Source of the DNA: Apostichopus japonicus
Taxonomy: Eukaryota > Echinodermata > Holothuroidea > Aspidochirotida > Stichopodidae
Direction: 5' to 3'
NCBI RefSeq assembly: GCF_037975245.1
Contig: NC_092578.1
Coordinates: 3,768,001-3,790,000 of the forward strand
Length of the DNA stretch: 22,000 nt
Under the pieces are notes generated by a model. The model searched no databases. It was not told the DNA's origin and saw nothing but the letters and a program-made list of their open reading frames with translations. This document shows positions 1-9,269 of the stretch, in pieces (within the stretch, counting starts at the first letter, position 1; every line of letters starts with the position of its first letter). The position numbers were made by a program, and so were the translations under genes.

Positions 1-178
1 CATTTTCACCTGGCCTTAAATGCAATTTGGTGCTCCAAATGAGATGTTTTTCTCATTTGGAAATGAAAAAGGGGTTTTCTGACTTGCGAAGCGGGGGGGG
101 GGGGGGGCGGAATGATACTTCCGCCTCCCATATTTTCACAAGGGGGTGGCGCCCCAGCCCCCGGTTCCTACGCCCTTG
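1..178 (+). mobile_element. Right end of a hAT-like DNA-transposon remnant
   Basis: The stretch ends in GGTTCCTACGCCCTTG (163-178), whose reverse complement CAAGGGCGTAGGAACC resembles the terminal repeat CATAGGCGTAGG of the complete element at 17473..17965. A 15-base G run (93-107) precedes a GC-rich subterminal region, as in the other elements here. The left end lies outside the window or is lost, so the family is inferred from one terminus. Confidence 0.4.
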
Positions 179-964
179 CCGCAGCCTCTATAACCTAGTA
201 TTATCATTGAATGCACAAGTATAACTTGAACCTTCGAAACAATACTTAGTCAAGCTGACACACCTAAGCACTGCAGCTAATGTTAGTGAGGCCTAGCGTA
301 GCTCTACACAAGACAAGGTTGGAACAGCCCATTAAAATTACAATGCCTAGTATTAAACTAGACTAGTGAAGATGGTTGTTAGTTTTGCATTATGAGTGTA
401 TTACCATATAACCTACGGCGGTAAAACAAAAGTTTAAATTGTGTTCAAACTTATTGAAAAATGCTATATTGCTATATGCACAAACTTTGTCGAAATCTTC
501 GCTTGGAAGTAAAATGAGTATTCTTTCGAAGTTCACAACAAGATTTAAAATTGAACGAGAGACCGGGAATGAAGAGAAACCAAAGCAGGGAGTGACCGTC
601 ACCCATGTGAAAAATTAAAGTGAGTAACAAATCAAGTTATTATTTAAATATCACCTTACCGTATGTCTTTGGATTTGCCCAGGCCCATATAGGCCCAATA
701 GGATTGGCTAGCTCGTTGCCTAATCAACAGTTAGAATACATTTACTGTTTTAACCGTTAAATTATGATACTGTAGGTCACTCCTGTGACTAAGGCTTAAA
801 AAGAAGGTTCAACGAGGGGGCCCGGGGGTGGGGTGGTCTGGGCTTCTGGGAGGGGTGGTTGGACATTGCCTTGGACGTGGTATTTAAATAAGCATTGGAG
901 TAGGCGTTATTAGCTGCTCAAAATAAAATAACAACAAGATTGTCATAGTCTAGACTAGACAAGA
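179..964. other. Spacer without a supported gene
   Basis: AT-rich sequence. About 200 bp (412..618) is open on both strands but has no good splice context, so I do not call it. A G-rich patch lies at 817..858. No repeat with clear ends was seen. Confidence 0.5.
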
Positions 965-982
965 ATATATATATATATATAT
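965..982. repeat. (AT)9 microsatellite
   Basis: Nine uninterrupted AT dinucleotides. Confidence 0.9.
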
Positions 983-1730
983 TTACATGTCATATGGTAA
1001 TAACTTATAGACGCTATAATGCATTATACTTAAAGCGGTATGTTGCTTTTAAATATGAATATTAATTATAAAATACCATAGCAATCACTATTATCATTTC
1101 AAATTACATCCTATTATCCACACTATCGCTAGGAAACATCCTTAGGAAATGTTATTCATTGTAAAAGATATGCATTGGAAATCTGTCCAAGATTTTGTTC
1201 ATGATGGAAATGCACTTTGTATAAAATATATCCTTACTGTGATACTATAAGGTGCAATATACGGTAATCAATGCAATTTGAATGTCATTGATTTCAGCTT
1301 GTACTTCATGGTTATTAAAATTAATTGAGAACGTGTCCTAGCATGGCATATAACACCGAATTCGTCAGTTTTGAATGGAACTGTATGAGTAACTCGTCGC
1401 TTAACAATCTTTTATTCAGAAAAGTTTCAGAAATGATTCTTGTTTCATCAATAAGCAATCGCGATCAAGTGCAATCAAGGTTCTAATCAACACTATAGCT
1501 CTGATTATCACAGTTGGAAGCTGGTATTTAAAGCTTCATTGCTTTTGAGCTTGATACTTTAAGTCATTCTGCAGATTCAAGTGTATGTTATTTTCAGAAA
1601 TAAATTGATAGCTCATTGTGCTAATTATGATAAATGTGAATATTGCATATTAAACAGCAATCGACATTTCTTTACCATGCATCAAGTGGAGGCTCCCTAG
1701 TGCAATTCACTACACATGGGACATGCACCG
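983..1730. other. AT-rich spacer, nothing recognised
   Basis: No ORF of note, splice-bounded exon, or repeat with clear ends was found. Confidence 0.5.
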
Positions 1731-1752
1731 CACACACACACACACACACACA
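1731..1752. repeat. (CA)11 microsatellite
   Basis: Eleven uninterrupted CA dinucleotides. The short ORF across it is low-complexity and not called. Confidence 0.9.
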
Positions 1753-2546
1753 TTTACCTTTCCAAGTAGCAACTTCCTTTCTTAACTGCCAAAACGGGAT
1801 CAAAGTGAAAACACATCACATGAATTTGTTAACTTCGTGGACAATATAGGGAACCTTACATATTGTTACGTGGTGCATGGTCCCAGAAACGGTAAAAAAA
1901 ATGTGTTTTTAAGCTAAGCGAATGATTTAAAGAATATATACACCCATGTAACCTCAATCAGAATTGATGTTAGACAGTGCTAGAAACACTTACAGTATAA
2001 GTACTATCTGCTGTGTTCGTCTCGCAAGGAAATAAGATATATCACGTGACACCTTTTTTTCGAGTCAAATACGACAAGAAGAAAAAAAATCGCCCGGGAG
2101 CAATCGGGTTTTTGCTTTTCCTAAGAAACTACGTGCAGTTTGTAATTTAAGAATGAAATATCTTCTTCACGGTTGGAGATTTTGCATATTTTATCCGTAT
2201 TATGCCAATTTCCCTTTCATTTTCTGCATAAATCAATGGCCTCATTGATTATCTAACTGAATATTAATGTTTAGTATAGTTTTCACTTACCTTCCTCTTA
2301 TATTCCTTCGTGATATTTATGTTATGTTTTGATGATTTATCTCAATTCTAGGCTTGATCACCTAGGCGACGAAGCGTAAATATTTGAAATCTGTGTACTC
2401 AAATAATTAGAAAAAAAAAACAGCGTAATAAAGAAAACCAGTTTTCATACTGCACAGAGATGATTACAAAAGAATATTTACACATAATTTTCAAGGCACA
2501 CTTGTTATAACGGGTAAACATGTCCGGAAATACGTTATTTGTGCTC
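1753..2546. other. AT-rich spacer, nothing recognised
   Basis: Contains homopolymer A and T runs and one isolated donor-like site near 2286 on the minus strand, with no open exon attached. Confidence 0.5.
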
Positions 2547-2592
2547 TATAATATACATATATATATATATATATACATACATATATATATAT

Positions 2593-2633
<41 letters not shown>
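2547..2633. repeat. (TA)n microsatellite with ACAC interruptions
   Basis: Long TA tract broken by ACATACAT and ACACACAT. Conceptual translation gives only alternating Tyr-Ile, so no protein is called. Confidence 0.9.
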
Positions 2634-2638
<5 letters not shown>

Positions 2639-3495
2639 GTAGTTTTCTGGAGTTGAATTTAATAACATTATCGATGATGTTATTTACTGTTAAAACCCAG
2701 TAAACGATTAATCTTAATCTTATTTTGACAATCGTAATCATCGATTAGGTTTGGTAAAGAAAGAAGAAAAAAATGACAAAATGCAAATGGAGGATTAAAA
2801 TACAAATAATTTATACAATTATCTCAAACAATGTATATGTAGTTCAATTGCAAAAAGTAAACAACAATAGGAACAATGACAAAAACATGACGTTAATTTC
2901 ACATGCCGTATATATTTGAATAGTTTGGTTACATTAACAAAAATATTGCCTTTTTTTCCCCATAATGTGTCAAAAGAATACGCAGAAACCTACGTAAAAT
3001 TCTCATGTGGGAAGATGTTCTCATACGCTTATTTTTGTCATTAATTCTTCAAATTGAGCTTCCTTATGGATGTGAAGAAAATATCATATGCGTTATATTT
3101 CAGAATTTAAATAATTACCGACCCAAAACCTCATTAAAGACGAGCAAAAAAACGGTATGTGATAAGTATGACGAGTTTATATATATGACGTCTGTATAAA
3201 GATTATCAATTGGTTCGTGTAACTAATCCATGGTATAGGCCTATAGTATAGGTGTTCTTATAAGTTCGCTCCGGTCCAAATTCCGTAGACTCCAGTAGGA
3301 AGGTTGCAGCACTTCAAATATTTATATCCTCATGCGTGCTAGGTCTGGATGAGACTATGCAAGCCACCACCCTGAAAATTGCAGCCCACACGTTTATTTT
3401 AGGGGTAGAAAATGTTGTAAAGGGAAAGAATTTCTGACCGTGAACGTGAACGACATTTTTGGACACTACCCCTATACATGTTTCTTATCTCACGT

Positions 3496-3497
<2 letters not shown>
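2634..3497. other. AT-rich spacer, nothing recognised
   Basis: Contains one dispersed ATAGGCCTAT word near 3235. A minus-strand AATAAA at about 3393 could in principle serve the 4137..4339 exon, but it is over 700 bp away across two repeats. Confidence 0.4.

Positions 3498-3563
<66 letters not shown>
3498..3563. repeat. (TA)33 microsatellite
   Basis: Sixty-six bases of uninterrupted TA, ending about 90 bp before the tRNA-like sequence. Likely length-polymorphic. Confidence 0.95.
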
Positions 3564-3566
<3 letters not shown>

Positions 3567-3651
3567 CTAGTATTGTTCGATACAGGTGACAAACGCCTAC
3601 AGTGGAATTACGACCTTCCTTACCGGTTTAGAACCTCTGGACATACAATCA

Positions 3652-3724
3652 GCGTCCATGGCGTAGTTGGTTAGGGTGTCCGCGTACAAAGCGGGAGGCC
3701 CGGGTTCGAATCCCGGTGGAGGCT
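3652..3724 (+). repeat. tRNA-like sequence, probably the head of a tRNA-derived SINE
   Basis: The 73 nt fold as a cloverleaf. The acceptor stem pairs 6 of 7 (one G-G mismatch), the T-arm is a perfect CCGGG/CCCGG stem around TTCGAAT, and the anticodon stem is TCCGC/GCGGG around loop GTACAAA. Both Pol III boxes are present (TGGCGTAGTTGG and GGTTCGAATCC). The D-stem is poor and the anticodon would be ACA, a form not normally used for cysteine. A run of six T at 3730-3735 is a possible Pol III terminator. The weak D-stem and the simple-repeat tail downstream favour a SINE or tRNA pseudogene over a working tRNA. Confidence 0.6.
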
Positions 3725-3827
3725 GAAAGTTTTTTCACTGTTCTTGATTTTCCAACTCATTACGATTTCATATATATATATAGGCCTATATATATATAGG
3801 CCTATATATATAGGCCTATATATATAT
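3725..3827 (+). repeat. SINE-like 3' body and TA/AGGCCT simple-repeat tail
   Basis: After the tRNA-like head come about 45 nt of unique body and then TA repeats from 3771. These are interrupted three times by AGGCCT (3782-3787, 3798-3803, 3812-3817), giving a nested palindromic array of ATAGGCCTAT units. A microsatellite tail is common for tRNA-derived SINEs; no second copy is present in this window to fix the boundary. Confidence 0.5.
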
Positions 3828-4136
3828 TAGCCCCACCCCTGGACCAAATCTTCCAAAGAAGGCCTTTACATAAAGTATATTTTTTCATTAATTCTTACAA
3901 TGAATCGATTATTATATATTTCAGTTCAAAATTTCAACAGTCACATTTAAGTTATACAAAGTAAGCACACAAGCCCAAAGAAATATGCACCTCATAATAA
4001 ATTTGAATAATATCGGATAAAGATGAATCGTGTTTATCGCTGGTCAGTTATCAGCGAGATACCGTACTGACGTAAGAACGTTAACATAGCGTAAGTTAGT
4101 GTAACGTCGAATTCATAGACACGCTTTGTGTTGGTT
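3828..4136. other. Spacer, possible 3' untranslated region of the 4137..4339 exon
   Basis: If the minus-strand exon is real this stretch would be its 3' untranslated region. There is no canonical AATAAA on that strand, only an AATATA-type variant. Confidence 0.3.
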
Positions 4137-4339
4137 TTAAGAATGTCCAAAAAGAATAACTTCATCGATGGACAGAGTTAAAGTGACAAAACTAATCTGC
4201 TTGTCCTCCATTCGGTATAATATTTTCACAACATCCACACTCACATTGATATGGTCGGGTGCAATCCACACTTTAACGGAAACTGCTGGGGTTTCACTTA
4301 AAATTGTCACGTAAACAAACGCTTCGAATTCTGTAGAAT
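4137..4339 (-). CDS. Candidate terminal coding exon of an unidentified protein
   Basis: Reading the minus strand from 4339, a good acceptor (pyrimidine tract, then CCCATCAG) is followed by two bases of a split codon and 66 open codons ending in TAA at 4137. The peptide starts STEFEAFVYVTILSETPAVS and ends TLSIDEVILFGHS. Codon position 1 is G in about a third of codons while position 2 rarely is, a bias expected of real coding sequence. Hydrophobic residues alternate as in beta strands, and there is one sequon (NVS). The pattern faintly recalls the C-terminal beta domain of GH31-type alpha-glucosidases, but that is a weak guess; I do not recognise the family. The upstream exon should lie at higher coordinates with a phase-1 donor; I found none convincingly. 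No canonical AATAAA occurs in the 300 bp beyond the stop. It could be an isolated pseudoexon. Confidence 0.4.
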
Positions 4340-5602
4340 CTGATGGGGTAAAGGAAAGACAAGGGAAAAAAAGGGTTGAGTTATTGTACTATCGAATTGT
4401 ACTATCAAGAAATGTATTTTTATTTGGTTCAAATTCACTTATAAATATAGTAAATAAAGTACAGGTAACCCCCTCTCTGAAAGTATTTAAGTATTAAATA
4501 GTCAGTCGTTTGTTTTTAAGTCCGTTAGTCAGTCAGTCAGTCAGTCTGTCCGTCAGGCAGTCATAATTATCGACAAACAGATGTACTTGCGATCTTAATT
4601 TTTAGCATGTGTTCTTCATAAACCTTCCATAGTCTTATCCAGGACGTTCCACATAGTGTATGTGCATAAATGACATTAAAATACAGAAGAAAAGTTTGAA
4701 GACAAAAAAAAACTTACAAGAAGTAAAACAAAAGAACGCATGTGTTGCAAAATGTAATAATGCATGTGGATATGAACAACCGTAGGCAAATAATGACAAG
4801 TTCTCCCGTGAGACGAGGGTTAGTTACGTGTCTTGTAGATATTTACAAGTGTTAATATCATGTTTACAATCTCTTGGGAGTTCCTCACGTGCATGTTTTA
4901 CTTGGCATCTGTCAATGGGAGGTGTTATAGGGTATATATATCATACACAGACAGTCACGTAATTATCAAAGCCAAATGAATCGAGTTGACCAAAAATAAA
5001 CGGGTTTGTAAGGTAAATGTTGAGAAAAAAATGAAGAAATCAAAAGGACTTTTCTGATACTTCTTGGAAGTAATATTAAACAAATTTATAATACTATTCT
5101 GTTTATCTTGTTAATACATTTCATAATCTGAAGTCAGACAGGAAGTCGATCAGAGAGTACACATGCTTGTAGTCAATAACAACAGATAACATTTTTGTAT
5201 CTTTGGAAATGTATATATTTTGGTCAACGTGACGCAAAATTTCAAGAAAGTTAGAACCTTCTCTCCTTTTTTAGTTTTTTTGTTTGTTTTTAGTTTTGGC
5301 TTCATAACAATTGGTGCATGTGTATAGAACACGTCGAGTCCAGTTTAAAGAACACTTTAATTACATTCCGGTTCAAAACGACCGACTTTTCAAGACTTCG
5401 GAAGCCTATAGTCGAAATTATGTTCACTTGCGTGGAACGTTAACGATGCGTAATTGCAACTTTCACAGTCCGTTTGTCGTATTTCATGGCTGTGTTTCTT
5501 AAGCTTCTCCTTATACTTTGCTAAGCTCTGCATGTCCTTTTTATTCCATACCAGTTATCTTTCCTAAGTCTTCGCGATTGAAAACTAATGAGATACATAA
5601 GC
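4340..5602. other. Spacer with short unsupported ORFs
   Basis: Holds a GTCA tetranucleotide run and several short open stretches on both strands. A 48-codon minus-strand ORF near 5387..5533 has no acceptor and no codon bias, so it is not called. If the 4137..4339 exon belongs to a gene, an upstream exon may be hidden here. Confidence 0.4.
4527..4563. repeat. AGTC tetranucleotide repeat
   Basis: About five near-perfect AGTC units followed by decayed units (TGTCCGTCAGGCAGTC). Confidence 0.8.
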
Positions 5603-5649
5603 TATAACAGGTGCGTATCCAGGGGGGGGGCGTTGGGGGCGCGCGCCCC

Positions 5650-5815
5650 CCGGGTAAGAAAAAGAGAAGAGAAAAAAAAGAGAAGAAAAAAGAGGGGGAA
5701 AAAGAGGGGAAAAAAGAGGAGAAGGAGAGGAAGGTAGGGAAAAGAAAAAGAAGAAAGAGAGAAAAAGGAGAAAAAGAGGGAGTAAAAGCAAAACGCGAAG
5801 ACACCGGGAAGAGAA
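5650..5815. repeat. Purine-rich (GA/GGAAAA) low-complexity tract
   Basis: Nearly pure purine on the plus strand. It creates spurious ORFs on both strands (Lys/Glu-rich forward, Phe/Ser/Leu-rich reverse), which are not genes. Confidence 0.85.
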
Positions 5816-6160
5816 AGAGGAACAGTGACATCATTACAGCGCTGAAGGGTAGCCAGTGACGGATCAATGATTTCGTAAAAGTGTGACTCACCTTACCCCT
5901 TACACCGACAACTCCATTTTTTGACGTTTCCATTTTCCTCTCTCACTAATGATCTATATATATACTATATATGGTCTATCATAACGCGTGTGTAGAATTG
6001 TGCTATGAAACCAACTGTGGCTGGTCTCGAACTCGACCGTGTCGTCGGGGAACATGACGCATTTTGGGATGGGGGCGACCGCCGCCCCCCCCTTTCAGCA
6101 TTTTTTAAATGATATCGCTAAGTAATTTCAAAATAGAAAGTGCTTAGAGGCAACTTACAA

Positions 6161-6260
6161 GGCCTGGGAAGTGTCATTTCCAGCGATCTGGGAGACATTT
6201 TCGGCCAAAATTTGCTTGTACGCTTCGCGCCAACCTATGGTGGCGCTACGCTTAGATAAT
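6161..6260 (+). repeat. Shared subterminal module, copy 1
   Basis: One of three copies of a roughly 100-bp module containing TTGTACGCTTCGCGCCAACC and then GGTGGCGCTACGCTTAGATA. About 35 bp further on, CCTCGCTACGCGCCTG (6295-6310) looks like a right terminus of the same type as at 7724. It has no matching left duplication. Confidence 0.7.
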
Positions 6261-6394
6261 TTGCCTACAGGCTTCGCCCCTCCCTTGGCAAATTCCTCGC
6301 TACGCGCCTGTTCGAATTTGTAACGCAAACAGCAGATATCACATCATATCCGTGAGCATGAAAATGGCGTTCCAGGATGAAAAGCCTCAAAACT

Positions 6395-6650
6395 GTCCGA
6401 CTTGCCTGAAAAAATAACCAAAAATTTTCGCGCGCGAAGCGCGCGTTCAACGTATTCATGTCAATATCATATAAGCAAGCATCGGTTATTACATCGCATG
6501 CCATCATGTACCGTACGGTCCGTTCAAATTGCGCAGTATACCGCGGGATCCTAATGTAAACAACGACATATCTCATGTAGAGGTATAAAAAGCATGGAGG
6601 TCCAATTATGTCAAAACTCTCTTTTACATTAGTAATGGCGAATTAGGGCC
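6395..6650 (+). mobile_element. Partial second copy of the 17473..17965 element
   Basis: From CGACTTGCCTGAAAAAATAA through TTACATTAGTAATGGCG this matches 17521..17758 closely, including GGTTATTACATCGCATGCCA and TACCGTACGGTCCGT. Its right end, CCTCCTACGCCTATG, is at 7042-7056, displaced by the element inserted at 6666..7033. No left terminus was found, and the 3' interior of the other copy is missing, so this copy is degraded. ORFs shared by both copies have no recognisable domain. Confidence 0.7.
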
Positions 6651-6665
6651 TGCACCCCCGCCGCG

Positions 6666-7033
6666 CAGTGGCGGAGCGTCCATATTGTCAGGGGGCGGAT
6701 GCCCCCCCCCCCTGACGGACTCAAATGGACTGCTGGCGCCTTTTCCAGCTCTTTACCACTTTTTAATTATTCTAGATTATTGACTTTTTTATTGCGCTCT
6801 CATCTACTTATTGACATTTGTCACATTTTGTTGGTGACACCTTATTCTTCGTTTATCTGCAAATTAGCCAGGCCCGGAAAGGGTCATTTCCTGCGATCTA
6901 GGGAGTATCTTTACTCAAAAATTTTCTGTACGCTACGCGCCAACCAGTGGTGGCGCTCCGCTTAGATAGTGTCGAAAGCGCCCCTTCAGACCATTCTCGC
7001 CACTCCTGACCAATACCCCTAACTCCGCCACTG
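6666..7033 (+). mobile_element. Complete 368-bp hAT-like MITE with 8-bp target duplication
   Basis: Perfect 11-bp terminal inverted repeats CAGTGGCGGAG / CTCCGCCACTG. A perfect 8-bp duplication CCGCCGCG flanks them at 6658-6665 and 7034-7041. Eight-bp duplications with CAG-type ends are the hAT signature. There is no transposase. The element sits inside the older element whose right end is at 7056. It carries a copy of the shared subterminal module at 6871..6970. Confidence 0.85.
6871..6970 (+). repeat. Shared subterminal module, copy 2
   Basis: Runs from GGCCCGGAAAGGGTCATTTC to GCTCCGCTTAGATAGT, inside the 6666..7033 element and ending about 63 bp from its right terminus. Confidence 0.75.
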
Positions 7034-7068
7034 CCGCCGCGCCTCCTACGCCTATGTGTGTAGTGTTC

Positions 7069-7109
7069 GGTTGAAGGAAATATCTGCTATTTTTTCATTT
7101 CCTTCAACC
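7069..7109. repeat. Perfect 13-bp hairpin
   Basis: GGTTGAAGGAAAT (7069-7081) and ATTTCCTTCAACC (7097-7109) form a perfect stem around a 15-nt loop, just right of the 7056 transposon end. Confidence 0.7.
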
Positions 7110-7582
7110 AAGTTTTATAATAGCCGTTATAACAGGTTTTAATATTTGTACACCAATAAATTAACTGTGTCGGAATTTTCGAAAATTTCTGACCAACATT
7201 CTACATCACACTTCCCTCTACTCGTGCAATTTTGACCAGTCTGTTAGGGGTTCAAGGAAGTTTTTTCTATATTGGTTGTCCATAGATGAAATTTTGTACA
7301 AGATTATGGGTATGTTTTCAAGTGAGTTTATTCACGAGAAATGTGAATTTTCAAATTCTGAACAAATATGGGGCTTAAAACCTTGAAAAGTGGGGCTGAC
7401 GGGTATTGTGGGCCGCGACGTAGAATCACCTACAAAAGCAAAGACCCACAGGAGATGCGATCAGGTCGAACATGATGTGTGCCGGGTTGACAATCTTCAA
7501 AAAGGTTATGGATGGAAAAAAAAAAACTATTAGGATATACTTGGTTCTCAGGCAAAAAGTGTACATCTGGTTGGTCATTTCA

Positions 7583-7684
7583 AGCCCGAAAAGTGCCGTT
7601 TCCGGTGATCTGGGGGGTTTCAAAACAAGAAATTTTCTTGTACGCTGCGCGCCAACCGATGGTGGCGCTCCGCTTAGATAGTAA
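7583..7684 (+). repeat. Shared subterminal module, copy 3
   Basis: Contains CTTGTACGCTGCGCGCCAACC-type sequence and GGTGGCGCTCCGCTTAGATA, ending about 40 bp from the right terminus at 7724. The three copies differ by scattered substitutions. Confidence 0.75.
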
Positions 7685-7729
7685 TTCGCGCCCCCCGGGT
7701 TTGAAAATCCTGGATACGCGCCTGTATAA

Positions 7730-8982
7730 GGTGTACCTTTTTTATACGTCTTTAGCCTCTGCCTGAGATCTGTTGATAAGGATTTCTCGTTCAAATCAAA
7801 GAGAGGGACTCGCCCAGAGTTAAAAATAAAATTGTGCTTTTAGTTGCAATATCTCTTCATCGCATTTTTGCCAAAAAAAGAACGAAAAACAAACAACAAA
7901 AAACAACTCTACAAGATTCTACAGGATTCTTAGGAAACCAAGCAGGGACTGTGTTCAATTGAAGCAGATATAGGGAAAATTTATATTCGGGTTGCTGCAC
8001 AATAATTTGCCTAGCCTTACGAGTATATTGTTTACAATTTCAATTGACCTAAGTGAAAAATTCTCCATATTTGTATTTTTTTGATTTATAAAATGTATTT
8101 ATTTATAAAATTTTTGATTCGAAAAAAAAAAAATCGCGCCTGAACACATGCAAAAGCTAAAATCAGGAATTTGTCTAAAATATTGACTGTAATCTTGAAG
8201 TTCCTATATAAAAAAAAAAGGGCAAAATCTAAAAAAGTTCGGTTAAGACATATATACAGTATTACACTGTTATTTTTTCTGTTTTATTGACACTCAAAAG
8301 TCCTCCCTAAAGAGAGAAGAAAAAACCTTCCATTGTTGATTGCTATTCTAGGTATACTTCAGACATTGCAGGAAAATACTATTGAGTTATCTGAGATCGT
8401 AATCCAAATACCATTTTTGTGTTTTTTCTCTTCTTTAGTCTATATTTTTCACTTTTCGCAATAACAATGGAGCTATAAACATTTCCATACACAGCTCAAT
8501 TTGTATGACCTAGTTTATCTCAGACTCGGTATTATACCGCGATTGATCGCATTTCTGTCACGTGATAGAATGGATTGTGTTTTTTTTTTTATCTATCTTT
8601 CTTGTTCATCAGTTCCCAACCCGCTTTGTTTCTTAACTATATTAAAGAGCATACTCAAATGTTTGTAACTCGCTATAATTCGTGATGCTGGAAATTTGTA
8701 CTTATAGGTTTTGTCCTGCTGTATAATTAGAAGGATTCTGTTTGTTAATAGTAATTCTCTTTCAGTGAACACGTATTGACCTATAGTTTATGACGTCATC
8801 GTATTTATCATTCCGATTTGTCACGATCAGTAAGTCAGTACAGACCTATGTAGCAGCGAATGATAAATTAAGTTGGGATGTATTTGAAATTAAAGGTAAT
8901 CAGAATGCTCTATATATAACACTATATATATAAATAGTACAATGTATCACCTGATTGTGTCTGCAGGGAAGACATTGTCCAG
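7730..8982. other. AT-rich spacer, nothing recognised
   Basis: Long homopolymer A/T runs and TA-rich patches. No exon-like segment or repeat with clear ends. Confidence 0.5.
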
Positions 8983-9269
8983 CCAGTCGGGACAATTTCC
9001 TAACGCTGTCCTCCAATGTCATGCTTCCAAGCACTCGTATTGACAGTACAAACAGTTCCTAACCTTTATCTGATTCTAATGCTAATATACCACTCTATAC
9101 TGTCCTCTAATATCATGCTCTCAAAGCACTTGTATTGTCAGTACAAACAGTTCCTAACAGTTATCTGATAGAAACATGATATTCATACTGCTCATACTGA
9201 CACTATACGAGTGCTCTGAAGCGGGACATGACAGTACGGTGTTAAAGGTCGACACAATGTCCCGACTGG
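8983..9269. mobile_element. Palindromic MITE-like element with a duplicated arm
   Basis: Perfect 12-bp inverted repeats CCAGTCGGGACA (8983-8994) and TGTCCCGACTGG (9258-9269). Inside, a 94-bp unit occurs twice in tandem (from 9006 and from 9100; shared word GTACAAACAGTTCCTAAC). A diverged inverted copy is at about 9200..9240 (rc ACTGTCATG...GAGCACTCGTAT). No clear target duplication was found. Confidence 0.55.

Larger units (their letters stand above)
5608..7724 (+). mobile_element. Composite DNA transposon with nested insertions
   Basis: The termini are CAGGTGCGTATCCAGG (5608-5623) and, as reverse complement of 7709-7724, CAGGCGCGTATCCAGG, matching 15 of 16. A 5-bp duplication TATAA flanks both ends (5603-5607 and 7725-7729). 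TATAA is AT-rich, so chance is possible, but the terminal repeats are convincing. CAGG ends suit hAT-like elements; no transposase ORF is present. The interior carries a purine-rich tract, two copies of a shared subterminal module, and at least two inserted elements, so the original element was much shorter than 2.1 kb. Confidence 0.6.

Noticed and set aside
390-618. Open stretch on both strands (70 codons minus, 68 plus)
   Set aside because: Neither strand has a good acceptor plus donor in frame, and codon-position bias is weak. The two strands being open together argues for chance.
3652-3724. Functional tRNA-Cys(ACA) gene
   Set aside because: The D-stem is weak, the acceptor has a mismatch, and ACA is not a normal cysteine anticodon. 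A SINE head or pseudogene fits better, though the T6 run leaves some doubt.
4573-4760. Open minus-strand stretch near the GTCA repeat
   Set aside because: No start, no splice sites in frame and no codon bias; it looks like a chance opening.
5387-5533. 48-codon minus-strand ORF with a CxxC motif
   Set aside because: There is no pyrimidine tract before it and no first-position G bias; the spacing does not fit a C2H2 finger.
5541-5933. 130-residue minus-strand ORF and 82-residue plus-strand ORF
   Set aside because: Both come from the purine-rich tract inside a transposon. The Phe/Ser/Leu and Lys/Glu runs are low-complexity. A donor-like GTGAGT near 5888 has no supporting exon structure.
5608-6310. 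Alternative transposon ending at 6310 instead of 7724
   Set aside because: Its termini match only 13 of 16 and the flanks (TATAA and TTCGA) differ, while 7724 gives 15 of 16 and matching TATAA flanks.
6265-6576. Minus-strand ORF sharing a peptide with 17437..17676
   Set aside because: The shared TVRY-MACDVIT segment reflects DNA-level similarity between two transposon copies. It matches no transposase motif I know, and the frames diverge around it.
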